Below are positions 16,463-24,474 of a DNA stretch of 49,637 nucleotides, in pieces. The stretch is taken from positions 1 through 49,637 of the forward strand of contig JAJECF010000020.1 in NCBI GenBank assembly GCA_022822125.1, read 5' to 3'. The notes beneath the pieces were generated by a model. That model saw only the letters and a program-made list of their open reading frames with translations, made no database searches and was not told the DNA's origin. Each line of letters begins with the position of its first letter. Position 1 is the first letter of the stretch. This DNA is from Alphaproteobacteria bacterium (GTDB lineage Bacteria; Pseudomonadota; Alphaproteobacteria; Bin95). The position numbers and the translations under genes are program-made.

Positions 16463-17341
16463 ATGCCCGCACCGACCGCGCAGATTCCCGGCGTCTATCG
16501 CCGCCGCATCGGCGACATCACCGTCACCGCCTTGAGCGACGGCTATCTCGACGGCGACCTTACCGTCCTGCAGGGGATCGACCCCGCCGTCGGCGAGGCC
16601 GAGATGGCGGCGGTGTTCCAGCCGGCGCGGCGCACCTCGGTGAATACCTTCGTCATCCATGCGGGCGGGCGCACAGCGCTGATAGACACCGGCTCCGGCA
16701 CCTATCTCGGCCCCACCGCCGGATGGCTCGGCGGCAATCTCAGGGCGGCGGGAATCGAGCCCTCCGAGATCGACACCATTCTGCTGACCCACATGCACCC
16801 GGACCATTCCGCCGGCCTGTCGGACCGGGAGACGGGCGCGCGCCTTTTCCCGAATGCCGAGCTTGTCATGCATGAGAACGAGCCGGGCCACTGGGCCGAC
16901 GACGCCGCGATGAGCCGCGCGACCGAGCGCGAGAAGCTGCTCTATTTCCAGGCCGGCCGGGAGCAGATCGCGCCTTACAGGAGCGCCATGCGGCTCTTCG
17001 GGTCCGGCGAGGTCTTCCCCGGCGTCACCGCGCTCGCCGCCCACGGCCATACCCCCGGCCACACGGCCTATCTGATCGCGTCGGGAGACCGCAGCCTGCT
17101 GATTTGGGGCGACACGGTGCATGTCCCCGACATCCAGGTAGCGCATCCCGAGGTGACCATAGCCTTCGACACCGACCCGGAGCGCGCGGCGGCATCCCGC
17201 AAGCGGCTGTTCGACATGGCCGCCAGCGACCGGCTGCTGATCGCCGGCATGCATCTCCACTTCCCCGGTTTCTCGCATCTGGTGCGCGAGAACGGCGGCT
17301 ACCGGCTTCTTCCGGAAAGCTGGGACCAGGCCTTCGAGTAA
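16463..17341 (+). CDS. MBL-fold metallohydrolase (AHL-lactonase/quorum-quenching-like class)
   Basis: A 292-aa metallo-beta-lactamase-fold hydrolase. The zinc motif HxHxDH is THMHPDH with ligands at His110, His112, Asp114 and His115. Further ligands appear in AAHGHTPGHT (His near 194-199), WGDTVH (Asp) and AGMHLHFPG. The order and spacing match class-B lactonase-like MBL proteins that open lactones. The ATG at 16463 follows GAAAGGG by about 8 nt; an earlier ATG near 16421 is possible. No signal peptide. Being divergent from an operon with two carboxymuconolactone-type proteins, a lactone substrate is attractive but unproven. Confidence 0.88.
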   Translation: MPAPTAQIPGVYRRRIGDITVTALSDGYLDGDLTVLQGIDPAVGEAEMAAVFQPARRTSVNTFVIHAGGRTALIDTGSGTYLGPTAGWLGGNLRAAGIEPSEIDTILLTHMHPDHSAGLSDRETGARLFPNAELVMHENEPGHWADDAAMSRATEREKLLYFQAGREQIAPYRSAMRLFGSGEVFPGVTALAAHGHTPGHTAYLIASGDRSLLIWGDTVHVPDIQVAHPEVTIAFDTDPERAAASRKRLFDMAASDRLLIAGMHLHFPGFSHLVRENGGYRLLPESWDQAFE

Positions 17342-17353
17342 GCGCGCTCCGGG

Positions 17354-18673
17354 CTAACGCTCGGCGGCGCCCGCGGCGGCAAAGCGGCCGATCCGGCGGT
17401 TCACCACAAAGCGCAGGACCGGGTCGGGCGGCAGCAGGGCGGCGCGCGGGAGTGACAGCATGACCTGCAGCAATTCGCTGTCCTCCCCACAGATATGCTC
17501 GGCGAGCAGCTTGCCGCCGATCGCCCCCTTGGTCATGGGTGCGGCGTCGCAGGACATGAGCGCCCAGAGCCCGTCGCGGACCGCCCCGAAGATCGCGCCC
17601 TCATTGCGCGTGAAGCCGAGTATGCCGCCCCAGGTGCCGGCGAAGGCGATATCGCCGAGCGCCGGCCAGCGCGCCTCGATGCTGCGGCGGTGGATATCGG
17701 CCACGCGCTCCATCAGCGCCGGTGGAAAGCGCTTCTCGCGCGCATACCAGAGCGTATTGCGCATGAGGATGCGGCGGTCTCGGGTGAGCCGGACCGTGCT
17801 GCCATTTGGATGGGCCGGCAGGAGGCCGAATTCCCCTTCCCCGCCGAGCATCGCCGCCTGGGCGTCGGTGAGCGGCTCGGTCAGGCTGGCGAAGCTGGCC
17901 AGCGGCACGGCGCGATGCTTCAGCAGGCCCATCTCCTCGGTGAAGAAATGGGTGCAGAGCACGACCTGGCGGGCCTCGACCACGCCTTCCGGGCAGACCA
18001 GCCGGAAGCCGCCCTGCGCCCCCATCTCCAGCACGGGGCTTTCCTCGTAAAGCGCGACATTGGCCGGCAGGGTCGCGGCAAGGCCCCGCATCATGGCCGC
18101 CGGCTGGACGAGGGCGGAGCCGTCCACCCGCACGCCGCGCCGGTAGAAACGCGAGCCGGTGACGGCTTCGATGCCGTCCCGGTCGAGGCCCCGCCACGGA
18201 ACGCCAAGCGAATCGAAGCCGTCCGAGACGCCCGCAAGCTCCGCCTCGGCGCCCGCGCCGGCGGCGACATAAATGCGCCCCCAGTCGCTCCACTGGCACT
18301 GGATCTGGTGGTCCCGCACAAGCTTGCGAAGCCAGTCCGTGCCGGCAGCGAACAGCCGGTCGTTCTTCCGCGCCGCCTCCATGTGCTTCATGCCGCCATG
18401 GCTGTGATGGTCCAGCATGAAGCCCGCATTGCGCCCGGAGGTGCCGTAGCCGACCCGGCCCGCCTCCACCAGCGCCACGCTGTCGCCGGGGCGGAGTTCG
18501 CCGAGACGCCGGGCGGTGGAGCAGCCGCATATGCCCGCGCCGACAACGGCGAAATCGACCCTGATCCGGCCCTCGACCCGGCGCGCGGGCGGCAGCGCAG
18601 GCAGACTTTCGAACCAGCCGTTGCGGGGCCCGTCATCGGGCAGCTTCCGCGCCCCGAACGTCCTCGTCGCCAT
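17354..18673 (-). CDS. FAD-dependent oxidoreductase (DAO/glycine oxidase-like family)
   Basis: A 439-aa flavoprotein with the dinucleotide-binding motif VVGAGICGCSTARRLGE near residues 43-60, preceded by a 40-residue leader containing 'NGWFESLP', typical of PuuB/OrdL-type amine or amino-acid oxidases. 'GYGTSGRNAGFM' (near 76-87) is the conserved FAD block of that group. The C-terminus carries 'FAGTWGGILGFTRN' and 'SCDAAPMTKGAIGGKLLAE' as a second FAD contact. I chose the ATG at 18673 with AGGGAA 8 nt upstream; an open frame continues far upstream but is antisense-like and out of family. Likely oxidises a secondary amine or imino acid. Confidence 0.9.
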   Translation of the reverse strand: MATRTFGARKLPDDGPRNGWFESLPALPPARRVEGRIRVDFAVVGAGICGCSTARRLGELRPGDSVALVEAGRVGYGTSGRNAGFMLDHHSHGGMKHMEAARKNDRLFAAGTDWLRKLVRDHQIQCQWSDWGRIYVAAGAGAEAELAGVSDGFDSLGVPWRGLDRDGIEAVTGSRFYRRGVRVDGSALVQPAAMMRGLAATLPANVALYEESPVLEMGAQGGFRLVCPEGVVEARQVVLCTHFFTEEMGLLKHRAVPLASFASLTEPLTDAQAAMLGGEGEFGLLPAHPNGSTVRLTRDRRILMRNTLWYAREKRFPPALMERVADIHRRSIEARWPALGDIAFAGTWGGILGFTRNEGAIFGAVRDGLWALMSCDAAPMTKGAIGGKLLAEHICGEDSELLQVMLSLPRAALLPPDPVLRFVVNRRIGRFAAAGAAER

Positions 18674-18732
18674 GTCGGGAATTCCCTGGATTATCGGAAC
18701 GTACAGCTTGTCCGGCCGCCGCGAAGTCTGCG

Positions 18733-19164
18733 CTATCCGGTGGCGATATAGTCCTTGAGCGCCTGCGCCTCGGCCTCGATCTCGCTCATGCGGGCCTTCA
18801 CCACATCGCCGATGGATACGATGCCGATCAGCTCCTCGTCTTCCAGCACGGGGAGGTGGCGCATACGGCCCTCGGTCATGCGCGCCATCAGGTCGTCTAT
18901 ATGGTCCGAGCGCGCGCAGGTGATGACCCGGCGCGTCATGATCTCCCCGACCGGACGGTCCAGCACGTCGCGCCCGTGCAAGGCGAGAGCGGCCACGACA
19001 TCGCGTTCGGACACGATTCCGAGGAGCGCGCCTCCGGGCGAGGAAACCGGCATGGCGCCGATCCGCTGCCCGGACAGCATCGCGGCGATGCGCGCCACCG
19101 ACCATTCGGGCTCCGCCGTCACCACCTCATGGCCCTTGTCGGCGAGAATCTGCGCAACGAACAT
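18733..19164 (-). CDS. Two-CBS-domain protein
   Basis: A 143-aa protein made almost entirely of two CBS repeats (Bateman module). The first ends in 'GALLGIVSERDVVAAL' (near 45-60) and the second in 'EELIGIVSIGDVVKAR' (near 110-125), each with the S/T..D motif that binds the ribose of adenosine nucleotides. A short C-terminal helix follows. Such stand-alone CBS proteins sense AMP, ATP or SAM, often under energy or redox stress. It is downstream of the universal stress protein gene on the same strand, separated by a 364-nt gap with several inverted repeats, so it may have its own promoter. Confidence 0.92.
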   Translation of the reverse strand: MFVAQILADKGHEVVTAEPEWSVARIAAMLSGQRIGAMPVSSPGGALLGIVSERDVVAALALHGRDVLDRPVGEIMTRRVITCARSDHIDDLMARMTEGRMRHLPVLEDEELIGIVSIGDVVKARMSEIEAEAQALKDYIATG

Positions 19165-19310
19165 GTCTCGTTCTCCGGATCGGAATTAAGTGGCCCCGCC
19201 GGAACTTCGGGTTGCACGGCGGGGCTTTATCGATGGTGTTTCGACGGGTCTCTTCGGAAACCTGTCGCCCGCCGCAATGCGGTCGGGCCAGTCTGCATAT
19301 CTTGTCGGAT

Positions 19311-19326
19311 GGCCCCTATAGGGGCC
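19311..19326. repeat. Perfect 16-bp palindrome GGCCCCTATAGGGGCC
   Basis: A fully self-complementary 16-mer in the gap between the CBS and universal stress protein genes. It abuts the hairpin at 19325-19339. It may be a regulator site, a structured leader of the CBS mRNA or part of a dispersed intergenic repeat. Confidence 0.5.
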
Positions 19327-19339
19327 GGTCCTGGACCGG
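19325..19339. repeat. 7+1+7 inverted repeat CCGGTCC/GGACCGG
   Basis: Complementary 7-nt arms around a single T, immediately following the 16-bp palindrome and sharing two bases with it. Too tight a loop for an RNA hairpin, so it is more likely a DNA site. Confidence 0.4.
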
Positions 19340-19480
19340 CGGCGTCATAGCGTTCATCCTCCTCGATCCTGACCGGCAACGCCCTTCGCATTCCCGTCTT
19401 TGCAGGACAAGTCTGCGACCTTCCGCCGCAAGGTGTCAACAAAAAATTAATGGCGATGAATCAGGAAGTTAGGGATTTTC

Positions 19481-19517
19481 CGGGACAGAAATTCGTATTT
19501 CCGCGGGCCCTGTCCCG
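19481..19517 (-). terminator. Possible terminator hairpin after the universal stress protein gene
   Basis: Arms CGGGACAG and CTGTCCCG (8 nt, perfect) with a 21-nt loop begin 12 nt after the stop of the left-going usp gene. The following minus-strand sequence is A/T-rich but lacks a clean T-run. Confidence 0.35.
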
Positions 19518-19528
19518 CCGCGAACCGC

Positions 19529-20335
19529 TCAGTGCGCCATGAACACGGGCAGCGCGCTTTCGGCGAGGATATGGCTGGTGGGACCGCCGAGGATCATCTG
19601 GCGCAGCCGGCTGCTGGTGTAGCCGCCCTTGAAGACGAGATCGGCCCCGAAGGCGGCAGCCTCCGCCAACATCGCCTCGCCTGCGGTGCGCCGCCCGCGC
19701 TCCCGCATCGTGGCTTCGACCGGCAGGCCGTGCCGCGCGAGGCCTTCCGCGATGTCGGCAGCGCTCGGCCCCGGAACGAATGCGCCTTCGACCGTGACCA
19801 CCAGCACGCGCTCCGCCTGCCTGAGCAGTTCCATGCCCATGGCAATGGTGCGCGCGGTCTCCGTGCTGCCGTTCCATAGGATCGCGATATTCGCGCCGAA
19901 ATCGTCGAGCTCCTGCGGCGGCGCGACCAGCATCGGGCGCCCGCTTTCGAACAGCACCGCTTCCAGCGTGCTCATCGAGGGCGAATCGCCGGCGCCGGTC
20001 GGCCGGCCGACCACGGTGAGGTCGAAGGCGCGGGCGCGCTCGGAAACATCGAGATGGCGCGCGACTTCCTCCCGCCATATGTTCGAATGACCATCCAGCG
20101 CCGTTTCGAACCGGTTGCGGGCGCGAGCCGATGCTTCGTTGTCGCGCCGCTCCAGGTCGTCCAGCAAAGCCGGCGATGCTGCGTCCGCCGCGCCGGCGGC
20201 CATGATGTCGGGCAGCGAGCGGCGCTGGTAGAAGCCCTCCACATGGGAGCCGAAGCGCCCCGCCACGACCCGCGCGCAGGCCAGCATCGAGTCGAGCCCG
20301 CCGGCCTCGTTCATCGGCACCAATACGGTTTTCAT
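19529..20335 (-). CDS. Universal stress protein, tandem UspA domains
   Basis: A 268-aa cytoplasmic protein with two UspA-like halves (about 1-140 and 145-268). The first half begins MKTVLVPMNE and includes 'FDLTVVGRP'. The second carries 'GADLVFKGGYTSSRLRQMILGGPTSHILAESALPVFMAH', which has the ATP-binding GxxGxxxxxxxG-S spacing in its C-terminal strand-loop. The ATG at 20335 has a strong GGAGGG site. A well-formed promoter with an internal inverted repeat lies at 20399-20427, so expression is probably controlled independently. Likely stress or energy-starvation response together with the CBS gene downstream. Confidence 0.92.
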   Translation of the reverse strand: MKTVLVPMNEAGGLDSMLACARVVAGRFGSHVEGFYQRRSLPDIMAAGAADAASPALLDDLERRDNEASARARNRFETALDGHSNIWREEVARHLDVSERARAFDLTVVGRPTGAGDSPSMSTLEAVLFESGRPMLVAPPQELDDFGANIAILWNGSTETARTIAMGMELLRQAERVLVVTVEGAFVPGPSAADIAEGLARHGLPVEATMRERGRRTAGEAMLAEAAAFGADLVFKGGYTSSRLRQMILGGPTSHILAESALPVFMAH

Positions 20336-20398
20336 CCGTCCCTCCTTCCGCTCCGGCTGCACGGGCGCCTTCCCATGCACCGGATTTACGGCAGTTTC

Positions 20399-20427
20399 AT
20401 TAAATAGCGTCAAAATGACGCAGTCAA
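20399..20427 (-). promoter_or_regulatory. Sigma70-like promoter of usp gene with operator in the spacer
   Basis: On the minus strand a TTGACT -35 box (20422-20427) and a TTTAAT -10 box (20399-20404) are separated by exactly 17 nt. The spacer contains a perfect inverted repeat, arms GCGTCA and TGACGC with a 3-nt centre (20407-20421). The arrangement leaves a leader of about 55 nt before the ATG at 20335. The -35 box overlaps the stop codon of the upstream ligase gene. A repressor bound to the repeat would block RNA polymerase. Confidence 0.6.
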
Positions 20428-22010
20428 TAATGCGCCATGACGCCGGTGGTCTCCCCTTCCCCCGCAGCAGCGCCGTGGGCCGCCTGCAGGATCGGGCGGA
20501 TGGCCTGCTTGGCGATCTTGCCGCTTCCCGTTTTGGGCAGCGCGTCGCGGAAGAGCAGCACACGCGGGCGCTTGTAGCCGGCAAGCGCAGCGCCGCAATG
20601 CGCCCGGACGGACGCTTCGTCGATCTCCAATCCGGTTCTGGGCGCGATCATCGCCGCCACGACCTCGCCCCATTCCGGGTCCTGTACGCCGCACACGGCC
20701 GCTTCCAGCACCGCCGGATGGCGGTAGAGCGCATCCTCCACCTCGCGGGCGTAAACATTGAAGCCGCCGGTGATAATCATGTCCTTGATGCGGCCGACGA
20801 TGAACAGGTAGCCCGCCTCGTCGAACCGCCCGAGATCGCCGGTATGGAACCAGCCGCCGCGTACCGCCTCGGCGGTGAGGTCCGGCCGGCGCCAGTATTC
20901 CACCTCCGCCGCTCCGTCCGATCGGATGACGATCTCGCCGGTCTCCCCCGGCGGCAGGGCGCGCCTGTCCGGCCCGAAGACGCGGATATCCACGCCGGCG
21001 ACCGGCCGGCCGCAAGAGGCAAGACGGGCGGCCTCCTCCGGGCTGCCGTCCGGAAGGTGCTCGTCGGAATAGAGCAGGGTCAGCGGGCTGTTGGCCTCCG
21101 ACATGCCGTAATGCTGGCGGAACACGGGCCCCAGCAGGCGGATGCCCCGGCGCAAAGTCTCCACCGGGATCGGCGCGGTGCCGTAATTGATCCGCGTGAG
21201 GCTGGAAAAGTCATGGCGGCCGGGCTCGATGGCGTCCACGAGCCGGACGATCATGGTCGGCACCAGCAGCGCATGGTCGATGCGGTGACGCTCAATGGCG
21301 TCGAGCACGGCTTCCGGGTCGAAACGCGGCAGCACAATCCCGCGCGCACCGCGCATGAAGCAGGGCAGAAGATAGTTGCCGGCGACATGGGAGAGCGGAC
21401 CCACATGCAGCATGCTGTGGTCCGGGCCGAGCGCATATTCGAGCGAGGCGAAGAAATTGTCGAGCCGGGCCTGGAAACGCCGGAAGGTGCCGACCACGCC
21501 TTTCGGCTTGCCGGTCGAGCCCGAGGTATAGGTGAGGCGCATGAGCGCCGCGGGCTCGACCTCCGTATTCGGCTCATCGGCAGAGGCGGCGTCCGTAAAC
21601 CGGCCGTAATCCGCATCCCCCCAGCCGACGCCTGCGACCAGCCGCACCGAGGGCGCTGCGGCGGCCGCCTCCGCCACCGCGCCCTCGAAGCCCGGCCCGG
21701 CGAGTACCGCGGACACCTCGCCGTCATTCAATATGTCGGCATGTTCGGCGGGCGTGTGGCGGTCGTTCAGCGGCACGCTGGCGAAGCCGCCCTTGAGCAG
21801 GCCGAAATTGGCGTCGACCGCCTCGATGGAGTTTTGCAGCAGCACGCCGACCCGCTCCCCGGGGGCGACGCCTGCAGCCCGCAAGGCATTGGCCAGCCGA
21901 TTGGCCCGCGCATTCGCCTCGCGGAAGGTAACGCGCCGGTCGTCGAAGACGAATGCCTCGCGGTCGCCGTGCCGGGCTGCGGCCCAGGCGACCTGCCAGC
22001 CTGCGATCAT
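20424..22010 (-). CDS. AMP-dependent synthetase/ligase (acyl-CoA synthetase-like)
   Basis: A 528-aa ANL-superfamily enzyme that activates a carboxylate as acyl-adenylate and then as CoA thioester. The P-loop TYTSGSTGKPKG is near residue 170, the A5-like 'YGMSEANS' near 303, the hinge 'GWFHTGDLGRFD' near 395 and 'GGFNVYAREVEDAL' near 420, and the catalytic A10 lysine lies in LPKTGSGKIAKQ near the C-terminus. The ATG at 22010 overlaps the stop of the upstream alcohol dehydrogenase gene by 4 nt (ATGA), a coupled pair. Possible sequence: alcohol to aldehyde or acid, then CoA activation. The acid is unknown. Confidence 0.93.
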   Translation of the reverse strand: MIAGWQVAWAAARHGDREAFVFDDRRVTFREANARANRLANALRAAGVAPGERVGVLLQNSIEAVDANFGLLKGGFASVPLNDRHTPAEHADILNDGEVSAVLAGPGFEGAVAEAAAAAPSVRLVAGVGWGDADYGRFTDAASADEPNTEVEPAALMRLTYTSGSTGKPKGVVGTFRRFQARLDNFFASLEYALGPDHSMLHVGPLSHVAGNYLLPCFMRGARGIVLPRFDPEAVLDAIERHRIDHALLVPTMIVRLVDAIEPGRHDFSSLTRINYGTAPIPVETLRRGIRLLGPVFRQHYGMSEANSPLTLLYSDEHLPDGSPEEAARLASCGRPVAGVDIRVFGPDRRALPPGETGEIVIRSDGAAEVEYWRRPDLTAEAVRGGWFHTGDLGRFDEAGYLFIVGRIKDMIITGGFNVYAREVEDALYRHPAVLEAAVCGVQDPEWGEVVAAMIAPRTGLEIDEASVRAHCGAALAGYKRPRVLLFRDALPKTGSGKIAKQAIRPILQAAHGAAAGEGETTGVMAHY

Positions 22011-23140
22011 GCGCTGTGCGGAGCGAGGATCTGCCGCACTGTGGCGACGTCCTGAAGCTTGTCGAAGCCGGCATTGATCTCCCCGAAGCCGATCTTGCGG
22101 TCGATCAGCCGGTCCACCGGCATCCGGCCCTGCATGTAGAGGTCGATGAAGCGCGGAATGTCCCGCACCGGCACGCAGCTTCCCATATAGGAGCCGAGGA
22201 TGGATTTCTCCTGGGCGACGAGTTCGCTCTGGTTGAAGGTGAAATCGGCCGCTGCCGGCGAGAGGCCGGCAGTGACCACCGTGCCGCCGTAGCGGATGCT
22301 GTTCCACGCCGTTTCCATCGCCTTGATGGTGCCGGCGAGCTCGACCGCGAAATCGACGCCGCCCTTCGAGAGGTCGTGGATCTGCTCGATATGGTCGGCG
22401 TCGCGGGCATTGACGGTATGGGTCGCGCCCAGCTGCCGCGCGAGGCCGAGCTTCGAGTCCTCCAGATCGACGGCGATGATCTGCCCGGCACCCGCAAGCT
22501 TCGCGCCGAGCAGGCCGTTCAACCCGACGCCGCCAAGGCCGATGATCGCCACGCTGTCGCCGGCGCGCACCCGCGCCGTGTTGATGACCGCGCCTGCGCC
22601 CGTCATGACCGCGCAGCCGAAGATCGCGGCTTCCTCTATGTCGATGCGCTTGTCCACGACGACGCAGGTACCGCGGTCCACCACCGCATATTCCGCCATG
22701 CAGGAAATGCCGGTGTGGTGGGCGATATATTCGCCGTTCAGCTTCAGGCGCTGTTCGCCGGACATGAGCTGGCCCTGCCCCTTGGTGCGCGCGGCCGTCT
22801 CGCAGACTTGCGGACGCCCTTCCAGACAGCGCCGGCAGCGCCCGCAGGCGGAGCCGAACTGGAAGACGATATGGTCGTCCGGCTTGATGTCATAGACGCC
22901 CGGCCCTGCTTCGACGCAAATGCCGGAGCCTTCATGGCCCAGCACCATCGGCACCGGCCGCGGCCGGTCGCCGTTCAGCAGCGAGAGGTCGGAATGGCAG
23001 AGTCCGGCTCCGCCGATCTTCACCAGCACTTCTCCGGGGCCCGGCGGCTCCAACTCGACTTCCATGATCTCCACGGGCCTGCTGTGGGCGAAGGGGAGCG
23101 GCGCTCCGCATTGCATCAGCACGGCGGCGGTCATCTTCAT
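22007..23140 (-). CDS. Zinc-dependent alcohol dehydrogenase (class III-like MDR)
   Basis: A 377-aa medium-chain dehydrogenase. Catalytic zinc ligands: Cys48 (GLCHSD), His69/Glu70 (LGHEG) and Cys near 176 (IFGCAVMTG). The structural zinc loop has Cys99, Cys102, Cys105 and Cys113. The Rossmann motif GLGGVG is followed by an Asp in 'IIAVDLED', which indicates NAD. The 'GCAVMTGAGAVINTARV' block is typical of class III/glutathione-type ADHs. It is the first gene of a two-gene coupled operon with the ligase and is divergent from the alpha-hydroxy-acid oxidase gene (152-nt gap). Confidence 0.93.
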   Translation of the reverse strand: MKMTAAVLMQCGAPLPFAHSRPVEIMEVELEPPGPGEVLVKIGGAGLCHSDLSLLNGDRPRPVPMVLGHEGSGICVEAGPGVYDIKPDDHIVFQFGSACGRCRRCLEGRPQVCETAARTKGQGQLMSGEQRLKLNGEYIAHHTGISCMAEYAVVDRGTCVVVDKRIDIEEAAIFGCAVMTGAGAVINTARVRAGDSVAIIGLGGVGLNGLLGAKLAGAGQIIAVDLEDSKLGLARQLGATHTVNARDADHIEQIHDLSKGGVDFAVELAGTIKAMETAWNSIRYGGTVVTAGLSPAAADFTFNQSELVAQEKSILGSYMGSCVPVRDIPRFIDLYMQGRMPVDRLIDRKIGFGEINAGFDKLQDVATVRQILAPHSA

Positions 23141-23244
23141 GCTTCTGGTATCCTCTCGTTACGGGTCCGGCGCACGAAGAATAGCCGAGCCCGCGCCCAG
23201 CCGACAGCCACGCCGGCGCGGCAAAGGCCGCCGGCTTGACCATG

Positions 23245-23269
23245 CGGGCGAATGGTGGATGCTCGCCCG
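23245..23269. promoter_or_regulatory. Inverted repeat in ADH/hydroxy-acid oxidase divergent gap
   Basis: Arms CGGGCGA and TCGCCCG (perfect, 7 nt) with an 11-nt centre, 24 nt before the ATG at 23293. The 25-bp span suits a dimeric regulator shared by the divergent genes. Confidence 0.4.
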
Positions 23270-23292
23270 TCCCCCTTTCAAGAGCAGGATTC

Positions 23293-24387
23293 ATGGTTAG
23301 CCAGACCGAGGGCGAGTTTCTCTGCCTCCACGAGATCGTCCACCGCGCGCACAACAATCTGAACCGGAATTACTGGGACTATCTGGCGGGCGGCAGCGAA
23401 AGCGAGGCGACGCTGCGGCGGAACCGCATGGCGCTCGACCGGCTGGCCCTGAAACACCGCGTCCTGCGCGACGTCTCAACTGTCTCAGCGCGCAAGAAGG
23501 TGCTTGGCCAGGACCTCCGCCTGCCGGTGCTGCTCGCGCCCATCGGCTCGCTGCAGAGCTTCGACCCCGCCGGCGGTGCAGCGGCCTCGCGGGCGGCGCA
23601 TGCCTTCGGCACCATGAACATCCAGAGTTCGGTCTCCGAACCCGGCCTTGAGGAGACGGCCGCCGCCGCGCCCAACCCCAAGGTCTTCCAGCTCTATGTG
23701 CGCGGCGGTGACGACTGGGTGGACGATATCGCGCGCCGCGCCGTCGCCGCCGGCTACACGGCGTTTTGCATCACCGTCGATACCGCCCATTACAGCCGGC
23801 GCGAGCGCGACATCGCCAAGCGCTTCGTCAAGCCCTGGCGGATCGACAACCGCAATATGGAATTCCAGGGCGCCTTCAACTGGGACAATGTCAAGCGATT
23901 CAAGGACCGCCATGACATCCCGCTTGTCATCAAGGGCATCGGCACGGGCGAGGACGCTGCGCTCTGCGTCGAGCATGGCGTCGATGTCGTCTATGTCTCC
24001 AACCATGGCGGCCGGCAGCTCGACGCCGGGCGGGGCGCGCTCGACATATTGCCGGAAGCGGCGGCCGCGGTGGAGGGAAAGGCCGAGGTCTGGGTGGATG
24101 GCGGCATATTGCGCGGCACGGATGTGGTGAAGGCGCTGGCCCTCGGCGCCAGCGCGGTCGGCGTCGGCCGGCTGACGGCGGCCGCGCTCGCCGCAAACGG
24201 GGAAGCCGGCATCGTCGCTATGCTGGAGTTGCTGGAGAACGAGGCGGTGACCGCGCTCGGCCTCATGGGTTGCACCGGCTGGGCCGATCTCGGCCCCGAA
24301 TTCGTTGTGCCCGCCGAGCCGACCTGCCCGCCCTCCGTCTTCAGCGGCTACCCTCTGCTCGACCTTGCCGAAACGGGTTATAACTGA
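23293..24387 (+). CDS. FMN-dependent alpha-hydroxy-acid oxidase/dehydrogenase
   Basis: A 364-aa TIM-barrel flavoprotein of the LldD/glycolate oxidase family that oxidises L-2-hydroxy acids such as lactate, glycolate or mandelate. The N-terminal substrate Tyr is in NYWDYLAGG (near 21-29). The catalytic His and Arg are in YVSNHGGRQLD (near 233-243), the phosphate-binding loop in VWVDGGILRG. ATG at 23293 follows AGGA by 5 nt. No membrane-anchoring segment is seen, so it is probably soluble. A 24-nt-plus terminator follows at 24418. Upstream and divergent ADH suggests related alcohol/acid metabolism. Confidence 0.92.
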   Translation: MVSQTEGEFLCLHEIVHRAHNNLNRNYWDYLAGGSESEATLRRNRMALDRLALKHRVLRDVSTVSARKKVLGQDLRLPVLLAPIGSLQSFDPAGGAAASRAAHAFGTMNIQSSVSEPGLEETAAAAPNPKVFQLYVRGGDDWVDDIARRAVAAGYTAFCITVDTAHYSRRERDIAKRFVKPWRIDNRNMEFQGAFNWDNVKRFKDRHDIPLVIKGIGTGEDAALCVEHGVDVVYVSNHGGRQLDAGRGALDILPEAAAAVEGKAEVWVDGGILRGTDVVKALALGASAVGVGRLTAAALAANGEAGIVAMLELLENEAVTALGLMGCTGWADLGPEFVVPAEPTCPPSVFSGYPLLDLAETGYN

Positions 24388-24417
24388 CCGTTATCGCGTC
24401 CCCGACGGACGCGGCCC

Positions 24418-24450
24418 GGCGGCCGCCCCCCGCAGCGGAGGCCGCCTTTT
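24418..24450 (+). terminator. Intrinsic terminator-like hairpin after hydroxy-acid oxidase gene
   Basis: Stem GGCGGCC / GGCCGCC (7 bp) with a 15-nt loop followed by TTTT, 30 nt after the stop codon at 24387. It would separate the oxidase gene from the TAXI binding-protein gene that begins at 24475. Confidence 0.55.
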
Positions 24451-24474
24451 CGCAACCGGGAGACTGAACCCAGC

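Larger units (their letters stand above)
19165..19528. other. 364-nt intergenic region with three inverted repeats
   Basis: No gene is supported. It is noticeably richer in A and T around 19436-19500 than the flanking genes. It contains a 16-bp perfect palindrome, an adjacent 7+1+7 hairpin, a probable usp terminator hairpin, and a TTGACA on the minus strand at about 19434-19439 that could be part of the promoter of the CBS gene (no good -10 box is seen). Confidence 0.55.

Noticed and set aside
18674..19105. N-terminal extension of the FAD oxidoreductase gene
   Set aside because: The open frame continues upstream of 18673 but overlaps the CBS gene in another frame and has no FAD-oxidoreductase features; the ATG at 18673 has a good ribosome-binding site.
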